Part shown: positions 1 to 8,476 of the stretch, piece by piece | Numbering within the stretch: the first letter of the stretch is position 1 | Layout: each line of letters opens with the position of its first letter | Assembly: GCA_011174795.1 (NCBI GenBank) | Contig: DUEY01000016.1 | Location: forward strand, 1 to 51,308 | Direction: 5' to 3' | Length of the DNA stretch: 51,308 bases | Origin: Dehalococcoidia bacterium | GTDB lineage: Bacteria; Chloroflexota; Dehalococcoidia; SZUA-161 | Made by a program: the position numbers and the translations under genes | The notes under the pieces: generated by a model | Told to the model about the DNA's origin: nothing | The model's database searches: none | What the model saw: only the letters and a program-made list of their open reading frames with translations

Positions 1-158
1 AACTCGGCATCCATGAGAAGCATGAGCACGGGGGGGATTGAAGCGAGTATCATCGAAAGGACGACGACAGCCGCTAAAACCTCAATAAGGGTCGCGCCCT
101 TGGGGTTGCTATGAAGGGCTTTGCGGAACAGTTTCGAAAGAAATTTCCCTCGTCCCAT
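1..158 (-). CDS. type IV prepilin-like protein, N-terminal fragment (cut by window edge)
   Basis: This ORF is too short for the supplied track. It starts at an ATG at 158 preceded by GAGGTGAT and runs off the left edge, giving about 52 residues. After a basic leader (MGRGKFLSKLFRKALHSN) comes the class III signal sequence PKG|ATLIEVLAAVVVL: a Gly before the prepilin peptidase cut, a Glu five residues after it, and a hydrophobic helix. This is the hallmark of type IV pilins and type II secretion pseudopilins. The first mature residue is Ala rather than the usual Phe/Met, which is common in minor pseudopilins. It lies 28 bases downstream of pilC on the same strand and is probably cotranscribed. 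The globular domain is outside the window, so major versus minor pilin cannot be decided. Confidence 0.75.
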   Translation of the reverse strand, partial: MGRGKFLSKLFRKALHSNPKGATLIEVLAAVVVLSMILASIPPVLMLLMDAE

Positions 159-186
159 GAGTCATCACCTCGACCTTGTCTTCTCC

Positions 187-1395
187 CTAAGACGGCAGCA
201 CATCCACCATTCCATAGATGGAGCTGAATATGGCTATAGCGATAAAGGCGATGACGCCGCCCACGAGGATGGTGAGTGCTGGCGTCATCATACCGGTCAG
301 CTGGGTAATGGCTGCCTCCGCCTCTTCTTCATAGAAACCGGAAACTTTGGTCAACTGTTCCTCCAGGGCTCCTGATTCCTCACCTATGGCTACCATCTCC
401 GACATCAGCATGGGAAAAAGCGGGTCCGCAGACACTGCCTCGGAAAACAGCGTGCCGTCAGCTACCTTTGAACGAGCGATATTTATCGACTCGCGTATGG
501 CTGAATTCTCGGTTGTCTCTGAGGCCAGCTTTAAGGAATCGATCAGTGATACGCCGGCTCCTACCATCATGCTTATGTTGCGGCAGAAGCGGGCAATGCC
601 ACCCTTGAGTATTACCTGCCCGACTATGGGTATCTTTATCATAAGCTTGTCCTTGTTTCGCACCCCTGCCTCCGTCCTGGTATAGAGATAGATACCAGCA
701 CCTGCTGCGGCGAGAATCACAATCATGTACAGGATGTTGGACTTGAAGAAATCGCTGATGCTTATAAGTATTCTGGTCATCGCCGGCAAATCCTCTCCGA
801 ACTCGGAAAACAGCTCGGTCAGCGCCGGAACGACAACGACCATCATGAGGACTATGGCGCCGGCTGCGAGCACGAGGACGACCGACGGGTAGGCCAGACT
901 CTTCTTTATCTTGGACTTCAGTGCTTCGTCCCTCTCCATGTGAGTGGCTGTCTCCTTCAACACCCCGGACAGGTTACCTACCTCCTCGCCGGTTCTCAGC
1001 AGGTAGACATAGAAGTCGGGGAAGGCAGCGGTATGTTTGGCACAGGCTTCGGAAAAACGGCTTCCCCTTTCAAGGTCGGCTATCACTTCCTTGAGAATAG
1101 CCCTGAACGCTCGTTTGCCAAAGCGTGTTTGTATTGTCAGGGCTCGCAGGATAGGTATACCGGCGTCAAGAAGGCTGGCTACGTTTCTGCTGAACTGGAT
1201 GACGTCCTTCCGCTGGACCCCGAATAGTGACGGCAATGCTTCGTGCAGCGCGGGCAGCTTGAGGATCTTCCGCAGATTGATGATGGTGAGACCGGAATCC
1301 CACAGTATCTCCTCGGCGCTGATCTGGGATTCGGCTTCCAGAACACCGGTAACCTCAGTCCCATCGGCTGTTGTAGCAGTGTATTTAAACTGCAT
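187..1395 (-). CDS. pilC: type IV pilus / type II secretion inner-membrane platform protein PilC (GspF family)
   Basis: PilC/GspF proteins are polytopic inner-membrane proteins that couple the assembly ATPase to pilin polymerisation. The N-terminus FKYTATTADG is typical of the family. Two T2SSF repeats are visible (about residues 65-190 and 265-390), each followed by strongly hydrophobic helices such as VVLVLAAGAIVLMMVVVV and LTILVGGVIAFIAIAIF. Length (402-404 aa) is normal. The track starts at ATG 1401, but GGGGAGG lies only one base from that codon and seven bases from the second ATG at 1395, so 1395 is preferred. It sits between pilB upstream and a prepilin gene downstream, the usual order. 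Family assignment is secure; pilus versus secretion pseudopilus cannot be separated here. Confidence 0.93.
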   Translation of the reverse strand: MQFKYTATTADGTEVTGVLEAESQISAEEILWDSGLTIINLRKILKLPALHEALPSLFGVQRKDVIQFSRNVASLLDAGIPILRALTIQTRFGKRAFRAILKEVIADLERGSRFSEACAKHTAAFPDFYVYLLRTGEEVGNLSGVLKETATHMERDEALKSKIKKSLAYPSVVLVLAAGAIVLMMVVVVPALTELFSEFGEDLPAMTRILISISDFFKSNILYMIVILAAAGAGIYLYTRTEAGVRNKDKLMIKIPIVGQVILKGGIARFCRNISMMVGAGVSLIDSLKLASETTENSAIRESINIARSKVADGTLFSEAVSADPLFPMLMSEMVAIGEESGALEEQLTKVSGFYEEEAEAAITQLTGMMTPALTILVGGVIAFIAIAIFSSIYGMVDVLPS

Positions 1396-1464
1396 ACCCA
1401 TACCTCCCCTAAAGCTTTAACTTATAATATGACATAACATGTTATATATGTCTATAGTACTTTA

Positions 1465-1494
1465 ATCTTAATCTGGCGTTAACAATATAGTCAA
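1465..1494 (-). promoter_or_regulatory. putative sigma-A promoter for pilC
   Basis: On the minus strand TTGACT (1489-1494) and TAAGAT (1465-1470) are separated by 18 bases, about 70 bases before the pilC start. A perfect 12-base palindrome, ATAACATGTTAT (1434-1445), lies just downstream near the expected start site and could be an operator. It would give pilC and the prepilin gene a transcript independent of pilB. This rests on sequence match only. Confidence 0.4.
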
Positions 1495-1531
1495 GAGTAA
1501 CAGGTTCACCACGAGTTGCTTTATTCATGCT

Positions 1532-1618
1532 ATTGCGAGCGCAGCGAAGCAATCGCCCGGGCCCCTCTCCACGCCGTGAGATTGCTGCGTCGTCCGCCTG
1601 CGGCGTCCTCCTCGCAAT
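1532..1618. repeat. REP-like palindromic repeat between pilB and pilC
   Basis: An imperfect inverted repeat of about 87 bases. The outer arms are ATTGCGAG (1532-1539) and CTCGCAAT (1611-1618); inner arms include GCAATC and GATTGC. The body is rich in GCAGCGAAGC / GCCTGCGGCG motifs. Elements with the ATTGCGAG...GCAATC signature occur in many copies in intergenic DNA of Chloroflexota and Deltaproteobacteria (from memory, not checked here). I see no second full copy in this window. It lies in the 286-base gap between pilB and pilC and might act as a transcript-end or mRNA-stability element for pilB. Confidence 0.6.
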
Positions 1619-1687
1619 GGCGTTGCTCTTGGTGTGTCATATACTGAGTCGGCTGTGAAAAGGGGGAATCTGTAAACAACAGGGTAG

Positions 1688-3394
1688 CTACACTATCGTG
1701 AAGACATGCCGCATGACTTCACTGGGGGTGGTTATCCCGTCCTTGACCTTTAACATGCCGTCCCTGGGCATGGGGACCATACCCTCTTGAACCGCCTGTT
1801 CCTTGAGCTCGCCCGCGGTCGAGCCCTTCATCACCATTTTTCTGAGGTCATCGCTGACGGTGATCAGTTCGTACACCCCAACTCGACCCATGAAACCGCT
1901 GCGGGAGCAGAAGTTGCATCCTCGGCCCACCGAGAAATGTGTTCTTGATTCGTCCATCTGGGACTCGTAAGCTTTGGCTTCAGCCGGTGAAGCCTCAACC
2001 ACTTCCCGGCAATAGGGGCAGACCCGCCTCACCAGGCGCTGGGACAGGCTGCCGATAACTGCCGATGTGACGAGGAATGGCTCCACACCCATGTCAATGA
2101 GGCGGATGAGAGCGCTGACGGCGTCGTTGGCGTGGATTGAGCTCAATACCAGGTGTCCTGTGATGGCTGCCTGGACAGCGGTAGTAGCAGTCTCCTGGTC
2201 CCTGATCTCACCGACGAGGATAATGTCGGGGTCAAGTCGCATGATGGCGCGCAGCCCGACGGCGAAGGTGATGTTGGCTGCCCGGTTGACCTGGATCTGG
2301 TTGATGCCTCTAAAGCTGTACTCAATCGGGTCCTCGATGGTCATTATGTTATGCTCCTTGGCATTGAGTCCCTGCAAAGCGGCGTACAGGGTGGTGGTTT
2401 TACCTGAACCGGTGGGACCGTTAACCAGGATCATCCCGAACGGTGACCCCAGTTGTCTCTCGAACGGCTGACGAACTGCGAGGGACATTCCCAGGTCTTC
2501 CAGCCTGATAAGCAACATGGACTTGTCCAGCACCCTGAGTACCGCCATCTCGCCGTGACCGCTTTCAACAGTGGCGACACGGAAATCCACTTTTTTACCG
2601 GCAATGACGCTACCAAACTGGCCGTCCTGGGGTCGGCGGCGCTCGGCAATATTCAGGTTGGACATTACCTTGATCCTGGTCATGATGGCGCTGTGGACTC
2701 CCAGGGGCAGGCGGACCGCCTCGTGCAGAACGCCGTCTATCCTGTTTCGCACCAGGAGGCAGTCCTCTTGCGGCTCGATGTGGATGTCCGATGCGCGGTC
2801 CCGTACTGCCTGGGCAAGCATCATGTCCACCGCCTGCACAACGGGGGCCTGCTTGACGGCGTCGAGGTCCGCGACCTCCGTTACATCTGCTTCTATGCCT
2901 GCGATACCGGCTATCTGGCTGATCTGCTCCTCGATCTGCATCCTCAGGCTGTAGTTATTGTCTATAGCCTCTGAGAGACGCATGCCGATAGGCAGGACGG
3001 CATGAATCTTCTTCCGGGTCATGGTGGCGATGCTATTGAGCTTGCGGGTATCTTTCGGGTCCTCTGTGGCTAACGTGAGGGTATCGCCATCTACTGAGAT
3101 CGGCAGGATATTGCGCTCCCTGGCCACCTTCTCGGGTATCAGGGCTGCGGCTTCGGGCTGTATCTCAACACGTGCCAGGTTTATGACCGGTATCCCCAGC
3201 TGCAGGCTGAGGATGGATGCCAGCATGTCGGGGTCTACCAGCCCCTGCTCCAGAAGCGTATCACTCAGCTTCTTATTGGAGGTAGCAGCGAGTTTCTCGG
3301 CCGACCTGAGTTCTTGCTCGGTAATGAAGTCGCCTTCGACCAGGGCTGCGCCCAACTCGATGTCTGCTTTCGCTAAGCCTTTTTCATCTGCCAT
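1688..3394 (-). CDS. pilB: type IV pilus assembly / type II secretion ATPase PilB (GspE family)
   Basis: A hexameric cytoplasmic ATPase that powers pilin assembly. The N-terminal MshEN (GspE-N) domain, about residues 1-150, is a c-di-GMP-binding fold in some relatives. The C-terminal motor domain has Walker A GPTGSGKTT near residue 325, an Asp box (TIEDPIEY), Walker B (RLDPDIILVGEIRD) and a His box. A tetracysteine zinc motif (CPYCREV ... CNFCSRSG) sits near residues 450-490, as in PilB and GspE but not in the retraction ATPase PilT. Length (568 aa) is normal. A good promoter lies upstream. A diguanylate cyclase/HD-GYP gene follows on the same strand, which fits possible c-di-GMP control, though whether this N-domain binds the nucleotide is not shown. 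Confidence 0.95.
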   Translation of the reverse strand: MADEKGLAKADIELGAALVEGDFITEQELRSAEKLAATSNKKLSDTLLEQGLVDPDMLASILSLQLGIPVINLARVEIQPEAAALIPEKVARERNILPISVDGDTLTLATEDPKDTRKLNSIATMTRKKIHAVLPIGMRLSEAIDNNYSLRMQIEEQISQIAGIAGIEADVTEVADLDAVKQAPVVQAVDMMLAQAVRDRASDIHIEPQEDCLLVRNRIDGVLHEAVRLPLGVHSAIMTRIKVMSNLNIAERRRPQDGQFGSVIAGKKVDFRVATVESGHGEMAVLRVLDKSMLLIRLEDLGMSLAVRQPFERQLGSPFGMILVNGPTGSGKTTTLYAALQGLNAKEHNIMTIEDPIEYSFRGINQIQVNRAANITFAVGLRAIMRLDPDIILVGEIRDQETATTAVQAAITGHLVLSSIHANDAVSALIRLIDMGVEPFLVTSAVIGSLSQRLVRRVCPYCREVVEASPAEAKAYESQMDESRTHFSVGRGCNFCSRSGFMGRVGVYELITVSDDLRKMVMKGSTAGELKEQAVQEGMVPMPRDGMLKVKDGITTPSEVMRHVFTIV

Positions 3395-3458
3395 CGTTGC
3401 CGTTCCTCAACAGCGGTAATGAAGTCTCGAATGTGGCTCTGCTTCACCCAAGCTTTAT

Positions 3459-3487
3459 ATTATAACAGCTAAGTCTACTCAATACAA
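3459..3487 (-). promoter_or_regulatory. sigma-A-type promoter for pilB
   Basis: On the minus strand TTGTAT (3482-3487) and a consensus TATAAT (3459-3464) are separated by exactly 17 bases, 65-93 bases before the pilB ATG at 3394. This gives a short leader and makes pilB the first gene of its transcript. Confidence 0.6.
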
Positions 3488-3694
3488 AACGGACATACCA
3501 TACCTGCTGTATATACTATAATTTAACGTACTTTACCTGTGAGAGGCAATAGTCCTTTCGGTATATACCACGGGGATTTCAATAGGAAAATAGTTGGATA
3601 GACGAGTGCTCGTACGTAGTACCGGAGGTGTGTAAACGGCCAAAATGGATATGATTTCGGAGGCGATGGCGAGTTGTCTTGGAGCGCGATTAAC
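3488..3694. other. non-coding stretch between the pilB promoter and the HD-GYP gene
   Basis: The gap between pilB (start 3394) and the GGDEF/HD-GYP gene (stop 3749) is 354 bases. Apart from the pilB promoter and the hairpin listed separately, I see only a plus-strand TATAAT at 3517-3522 with no gene after it. No credible ORF or riboswitch core is visible. Confidence 0.5.
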
Positions 3695-3725
3695 AAGAGA
3701 GCGAGGCGGTTAGCCTCGCTCTCTT
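3695..3725 (-). terminator. hairpin downstream of the GGDEF/HD-GYP gene
   Basis: A perfect 13-base stem, AAGAGAGCGAGGC / GCCTCGCTCTCTT, with a five-base loop, 24 bases past the stop codon. There is no clear U-tract on the minus strand (it continues GTTAATCGC), so it may be a weak or factor-assisted terminator or a 3' stabiliser. Confidence 0.6.
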
Positions 3726-3748
3726 AGGATTGCGTATCTAACGCCTAG

Positions 3749-5665
3749 CTATTCCTGAGCTTTTTCGCGCCTCTGCTCTGCTTTAATCCTGGCTCTCCGT
3801 AGGGGAATAAAGGCCTCGATAATCCTGCTGTCGAACTGCGTGTCGGAGCAGCGCTTCAGCTCCTCTATGGCCTCTTCCTCGGATAATTTACCCTCGCGGT
3901 AGGGACGGTATGATGTCATGGCATCGTAGGCATCGGCTACCGCCATAATTCGGGCTTCCAGGGGGATATGCTCACCTTTTAATCCCGATGGGTAGCCGCT
4001 GCCATCGTAGCGTTCGTGGTGATATTGGACCGCAGCCAGACACTCACTCAAGCCTTCGGCATGCTTCAGTATCGCCACTCCACATTCAGGGTGCGCCCGT
4101 ATCTGTTCCCACTCCTCTTCATTCAAAGCGCCGGGCTTCATAAGCACTGTATCGGGTACCCCGATCTTGCCGATATCGTGCAGTAAAGCGGCTGCACGGA
4201 TTTTCGCTATCCTGTCGTCGGAGAAGCCGAGCGCTTCGGCGATCTCGGTTGCGTACTTGCTGACGCCTTTGGAATGGCCGTAGGTATAAGTGTCCTTAGC
4301 ATCAACGGTGGCTGCCAAGGCATATATTGTACTCAGTAACACTGGCTCTCCCCCTATCTTGGTCTTGGTCTTCAGCGACTGCTTCAAGGCTTTCTTTGCT
4401 GAAGAGGCAACTTCGGAGGCCATGCACACGCGGTTTCTCCCCGCTTGCTTGCTGTAGTAGAGTGCGGCATCTGCTGCCTGGAGGAACTCTTCACGCATAA
4501 TCCCGTCACCGGGCCATGAGGCTACGCCGATGCTACCGGTAAGGGAAAGCCCTTTTGAGTCCATCTCGCTTTCTATCCGTTTGCGTATTCTCCTGGCTAC
4601 CTTGTAGGCGCCATCAATGGGCGTCTGCGGCAGAATGAGGGAAAACTCGTCTCCACCGTAACGGAATGCCATATCTATACTTCTTACGGAGCCTCTTAAA
4701 TATTCTCCGATTTCCTTGAGGATTTCATCACCTGACGAATGTCCGTAGACCTCGTTGTATCTCTTGAAAAGGTCCAGGTTCAGAATCAGCAGGGAGAATA
4801 CGTCACCGAAGCGGGAGCATCTGGCGATCTCCTCGTTCAGGCGCTCATGGAAATAGCGGTGATTGAATAATCCTGTCAACTCGTCTATGTGTGCCTTCTC
4901 TTTAGCTTCGGAATAAAGCTGAGCATTTTCGATGACAATTGCTGCTTCGCTGACCAGCGTCATCAGCAGGTCTATGTCGTCGCTGGAATATAAATCGCCC
5001 GATTCCTTCGCATTCAGCGCCAGGATTCCGACCAACTTGCCCTTACTCTGGATAGGTAACAGTAACTCTATTCCCGTTTTTTCTATCAGGCTCCTTTCCA
5101 TCGGCCTCAACTTTTTAAATTCCGGTGCTGTATCAAGGAGTTCGCTCTTAAGGGGCTCATCGTTTGTGGCAAGCCAGGTTACAATCGGACTGGTATTGCT
5201 CAACCTTATAGGTACTGTTGGCTCCGAATTATTCAGACGTTCGGCGTACTCTAAAGTAAAGGCATCGTCGCCGGGCAGGAGGAGGCTGGCCTGGGTGGCT
5301 TTCACTGCCATGACTATAGGCTTCAGCATCGCTTCCGCCAGTTCTTCCAGGTCGAGCACATTGCTCATTCTTCGAGCGAAATTAAGGACCATCTGCCGGT
5401 AATCATAGCTCTCGCCGTAAAGGAAGCTGTCTCCATACTGCTGCAGTAGATTCCTCAGGGGGTTGAAAAGCCACGCCATGGCAGACGCCAAGGCGAGAAT
5501 AGCGACGATGATGGCTGCGGTAGTCCAGGTTTGAACAAGCTTGTACAATCCCCAGAGCGCCAGCAGATAGGCGGCGGTAACAAACACGCTGATAGCTGAG
5601 TGCAACAGGTTCTTCGTTGCAGCCCGCTTGATAGCGGTGGACCTGAATTCATTGGGCATCCGCAC
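3749..5665 (-). CDS. membrane GAF-GGDEF-HD-GYP protein (probable c-di-GMP cyclase/phosphodiesterase)
   Basis: A 638-aa signalling protein. Two hydrophobic helices lie near residues 24-70 (AYLLALWGLY, AAIIVAILALASAMAWLF). A GAF-like sensor follows at about 95-250, with the family phrase IVIENAQLYSEAKEKAHIDE leading into GGDEF. The diguanylate cyclase domain has an intact RYGGDEFSLIL signature, so it is predicted active. The C-terminal HD-GYP phosphodiesterase domain (about 440-620) has HDIGKIGVP and HHERYDGSGYP. Both halves look catalytically complete, so net activity cannot be predicted. Start: GTG 5665 (track) or ATG 5659, both weakly supplied with a ribosome site (AAGGGAG). It neighbours pilB/pilC, and c-di-GMP commonly controls surface pili, so a link to piliation is plausible inference. 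Confidence 0.93.
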   Translation of the reverse strand: MRMPNEFRSTAIKRAATKNLLHSAISVFVTAAYLLALWGLYKLVQTWTTAAIIVAILALASAMAWLFNPLRNLLQQYGDSFLYGESYDYRQMVLNFARRMSNVLDLEELAEAMLKPIVMAVKATQASLLLPGDDAFTLEYAERLNNSEPTVPIRLSNTSPIVTWLATNDEPLKSELLDTAPEFKKLRPMERSLIEKTGIELLLPIQSKGKLVGILALNAKESGDLYSSDDIDLLMTLVSEAAIVIENAQLYSEAKEKAHIDELTGLFNHRYFHERLNEEIARCSRFGDVFSLLILNLDLFKRYNEVYGHSSGDEILKEIGEYLRGSVRSIDMAFRYGGDEFSLILPQTPIDGAYKVARRIRKRIESEMDSKGLSLTGSIGVASWPGDGIMREEFLQAADAALYYSKQAGRNRVCMASEVASSAKKALKQSLKTKTKIGGEPVLLSTIYALAATVDAKDTYTYGHSKGVSKYATEIAEALGFSDDRIAKIRAAALLHDIGKIGVPDTVLMKPGALNEEEWEQIRAHPECGVAILKHAEGLSECLAAVQYHHERYDGSGYPSGLKGEHIPLEARIMAVADAYDAMTSYRPYREGKLSEEEAIEELKRCSDTQFDSRIIEAFIPLRRARIKAEQRREKAQE

Positions 5666-6126
5666 TGTGGAACCAGACTCCCTTCTTGCCTCTCACTGTA
5701 TCTATTTAAATGGTTTATGCCGCTGTAGTACTTTGTGGCGATTTGGTTATTACTATTCTAGGAATTCGGTATAGGGAGGGTCAATCCCACTTTAGTAATA
5801 GTGGCACTAGTACTTTTGGGTATCGGTGCCCAGTATGCAGCATTACATAAATGTTATGCTCTTCCTGGGATTAGACTCACTAACTGTTGCTGTATTGACG
5901 TATGGAAATGTCCATGGAAGTGGTAAAAATTGACTGAACTATACTAATGTTAACCGAAATGTCGTTTTGGGGCTGTAAGCTCGCGGGTTATGAGCGACGA
6001 AAAGACTTTTTAAAAAGCGGTGGTCGGAGATATGGGGTCATGAAGCGCTTCAGCAATGCCAACTGGGCGGTCATAGGGGTCAGTGGAGATACGGGCATAT
6101 TTCGTGCGAGGCTCGGTTCTTTTCAG
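5666..6126. other. 461-base region with no supported gene
   Basis: This is the intergenic space between two minus-strand genes. The track shows a plus ORF (5947..6357), but it overlaps a better minus-strand gene, lacks a ribosome site and has no recognisable protein pattern. I searched by eye for c-di-GMP riboswitch (GEMM) cores because of the neighbouring GGDEF gene and found none. A short palindrome TCCATGGA is present near 5911. Nothing else is supportable. Confidence 0.4.
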
Positions 6127-6906
6127 TTAGAGATATCTTTTCTGCGGGGATTTGAAGAAGAGGATTATGAGAAGAATCAGGCATCCAGTGATTATATACT
6201 TTGTAGCGGTGTATGTGGAATGCCATACCGCGTTTGCTTTGTCAAGTATCTGATAATCCGTTACATAGATTATTTCGCAGTCGCTATCTTGACGGGTAGT
6301 GCTTGTGGTTCGATAAAAGCCTTCCTCGGTGGAGTAATTGACGAGATACCCCTTTAAATATATTTGATCTCCTGTCGATGTTGCTTTTATTTCGTTATAA
6401 GTATGATCATCTGCATAGAGAAGATGGTTGTTCGATAGGGAATATACGTCGAAAAGCCCAGGCCTGTATTGAACGTAGCAGGTATAAGGTCCGCTGCTGT
6501 ACTCCGCTGTTTTATATACCTCGGTCCTGACGTTGATTCCCCAGATAACACAGATATCCTTGATGTTGATGGCATCCCCCCAGTTTTTATGATAGTAGTC
6601 GAACCAGCTCTGGGAATCGTGGCAGGAAACCACCAGTCCGTAGAGTTCGTAGTCATAGAGAGGTGTAATGGTATAAAAAGTGCCGCCCCGCTCTACCTGG
6701 AAAGGAGCTCTATCTGTCGCTGTCTGAATAGGTTCCTGGTGCAGCTCTTTATGTATGTGTTCCCGAGCGGGCAGATTATCGTGCTGAAAATAAGCGACGA
6801 TGAAAAGAATGATGCTGATTACCAGCACGATTCTTAGAATTATTTTAATTGTTCTTATTTTGGCGGTGGAATCCTCAGTCGACGGTTGGTAGATTGTTGT
6901 AAACAT
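6127..6906 (-). CDS. conserved protein of unknown function with two transmembrane helices
   Basis: A 259-aa protein with an N-terminal membrane helix (IILRIVLVISIILFIVAYF, about 25-45), an extracytoplasmic domain of roughly 170 residues, and a C-terminal helix (IITGCLILLIILFF, about 238-252) followed by a short basic tail. The central domain contains WGDAINIKDICVIWG, LSNNHLL, GDQIYLKGYLVNY and EIIYVTDYQIL. I recall this pattern from an uncharacterised family scattered across Proteobacteria, but cannot verify it here. No catalytic motif is evident. Codon use looks more AT-rich than the neighbours (many TAT, ATA, AAA), which may indicate transfer. The ribosome site before the ATG is weak. It stands alone between the GGDEF gene and a divergent coiled-coil gene. 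Confidence 0.7.
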   Translation of the reverse strand: MFTTIYQPSTEDSTAKIRTIKIILRIVLVISIILFIVAYFQHDNLPAREHIHKELHQEPIQTATDRAPFQVERGGTFYTITPLYDYELYGLVVSCHDSQSWFDYYHKNWGDAINIKDICVIWGINVRTEVYKTAEYSSGPYTCYVQYRPGLFDVYSLSNNHLLYADDHTYNEIKATSTGDQIYLKGYLVNYSTEEGFYRTTSTTRQDSDCEIIYVTDYQILDKANAVWHSTYTATKYIITGCLILLIILFFKSPQKRYL

Positions 6907-7089
6907 CTTTTGCCTGCGCAGCCGTTTTTATGCCTGTTGCCTGATTCTTCCCGGCGAGCTCTTTATTGCCCGGGGTATTCCCCTGCTATTCATGATACCA
7001 TCGTGGGTCAATGGAACTCCGCAGGTAAAAATGATGGAGGTCTGAGCATCACATCAATTGCTGGTATGTGATACAATAGCATCCTGACG

Positions 7090-7095
7090 TATAAT
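7090..7095 (+). promoter_or_regulatory. putative -10 element before the first DivIVA-like gene
   Basis: A consensus TATAAT 47 bases before the preferred ATG. The -35 position holds only TGTGAT at 17-base spacing, so the promoter is weak or activator-dependent, if real. Confidence 0.35.
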
Positions 7096-7141
7096 CGTAC
7101 TAAACTGACAGAGAAGAGAATAGATACAGGTGAGAGCGAGA

Positions 7142-8191
7142 ATGCAGCAGACGGCGGGCCGTATTTCGGCATGGTTTTCCAGTACATTATCCGGGCTGAG
7201 AGACACCGTGCGGAAATATACAGGATCTCCGGGAGGGATAGCAAAGTCTCGTGGTCAGGGGGCACAGGGTGTTACGCGTGCCCGGCCGGGGCGGGTTGTA
7301 CACAAGCGGGCTTTCGCAGGCAGAAGTCAGGAGGCTGTTGAGCTCTGGGGGAGGAGGTTTACCATCGTTGACAGGGGACTTGATCCTGACGAGGTATATG
7401 CTGCTATCAGCGATCTGAATGAAATGCTGGATGAGGCTGAGATGTCATATCAGGCGGGAGTTGAGGGGAGTGAGGGTGGCTCGGATATGGCGTTTGACGA
7501 TGCCGAGGAGCAGGCACGGGATATTTTGAAAGAGGCGGAAGAGAAGGCCGAAGAGGTGGTACGGCGTGCCCAGGAAAGGGCCGCTCAAATTCTGGAGAGA
7601 AGCAAGCACCTGGCGGAGAAGGAAGTGAAAAACAGGCTCCGAAAAGCCTATGAAGAATTTATGTCGGAGATGAAGATTTCGGAAAAAACGGCGCTCGGAT
7701 CATATATATCTATGAGCGGGGATAAGGCGACTGAACCATCAGTGGAAGAGGACGCGCAATCGCAGTTGGCGTTGTCCGAATCGAAAGCTGAAGCTGGTGA
7801 GGAGGTCGAACCATCAGCGGCGGAAGAACTGGAAGCGGGTGAACCTGAGGAGCAGCCATTGCTTGCTGAGGATAGGGAACCGGTATTCTACGAGGGCCTT
7901 ATAGAGCTCGCGGTTCGACCACCAGTAGGCTCCGACCAGGTGCTGCAACTGCACAAAACGTTGAGACATATGCCCGAGATTGAAGTGCTGAATCTGGGAA
8001 TATCTGACGATAAAGGTATCAGGATAGGGTTGTTTCTGGAGAGCCCTCTGCCGCTACTGGAGATTCTTAGTGCATTACCCGAAGTGGAAAAGGCTGCGGA
8101 GGTGAAACTGAGACCGGGATATGTGATATACGACCGGAGATTGGGTGTCGCGACTCCCGATAGCAAGATAATAGTTACTTACACGAAGTAA
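7142..8191 (+). CDS. DivIVA-like coiled-coil protein with unnamed C-terminal domain (paralogue 1)
   Basis: About 349 aa. A basic N-terminal stretch of some 60 residues is followed by FTIVDRGLDPDEVYAAI (about 80-96), which resembles the RGYD..EVD.F signature of DivIVA/GpsB-type proteins. Then comes an Ala/Glu/Arg-rich coiled coil (about 125-175), an acidic linker, and a conserved module of about 75 residues beginning YEGLIELAVRPPVG. The same N-motif and C-module occur in the next gene. The C-module's alternating hydrophobic pattern suggests a beta-alpha-beta, ferredoxin-like fold (inference). The track uses GTG 7130, but AGGTGA lies eight bases before ATG 7142, which I prefer. DivIVA-family proteins scaffold poles and division sites in Gram-positive bacteria; here the role is unknown. 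Confidence 0.7.
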   Translation: MQQTAGRISAWFSSTLSGLRDTVRKYTGSPGGIAKSRGQGAQGVTRARPGRVVHKRAFAGRSQEAVELWGRRFTIVDRGLDPDEVYAAISDLNEMLDEAEMSYQAGVEGSEGGSDMAFDDAEEQARDILKEAEEKAEEVVRRAQERAAQILERSKHLAEKEVKNRLRKAYEEFMSEMKISEKTALGSYISMSGDKATEPSVEEDAQSQLALSESKAEAGEEVEPSAAEELEAGEPEEQPLLAEDREPVFYEGLIELAVRPPVGSDQVLQLHKTLRHMPEIEVLNLGISDDKGIRIGLFLESPLPLLEILSALPEVEKAAEVKLRPGYVIYDRRLGVATPDSKIIVTYTK

Positions 8192-8267
8192 ATACGGTCT
8201 GGGGCACTTTTTTAAATCGGTTTTACCACTATTTTAATTCTCCCAAGAGTAATAAGTTGAATTGCTA

Positions 8268-8276
8268 TGGTATAAT
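8268..8276 (+). promoter_or_regulatory. putative extended -10 promoter for the second DivIVA-like gene
   Basis: TGG-TATAAT matches an extended -10 (TGnTATAAT), about 200 bases before the ATG at 8477. No good -35 is present, as expected for extended -10 promoters. It would leave a long leader of nearly 200 bases. Confidence 0.4.
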
Positions 8277-8419
8277 CTAATGGGAAGGTGTACTCTTTTA
8301 GGAGTCGAGAACTACAGATTGAATTTATATTGGATTGCACGACTATATTACTATAGGAGTAAGTACTAATGTCCCATTGCAAAGTGATACAAAATGCCGC
8401 ACAATTGGGGCAGATAAGA

Positions 8420-8437
8420 TAGGTTACATATAACCTA
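8420..8437. promoter_or_regulatory. short palindrome in the leader of the second DivIVA-like gene
   Basis: TAGGTTA and TAACCTA form a perfect 7-base inverted repeat around CATA, 40-57 bases before the start codon. It could be an operator or a small RNA hairpin. The evidence is symmetry only. Confidence 0.3.
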
Positions 8438-8476
8438 CGATGGGGTATTATGCCTGTTAGCAGGATGTGACTGGCT

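Noticed and set aside
5666-6126. c-di-GMP riboswitch near the GGDEF gene
   Set aside because: No GEMM-I/II conserved core could be seen on either strand.
5947-6357. 136-aa plus-strand ORF
   Set aside because: Overlaps the better-supported minus-strand two-TM gene for 230 bases, has no ribosome site and no recognisable protein pattern.
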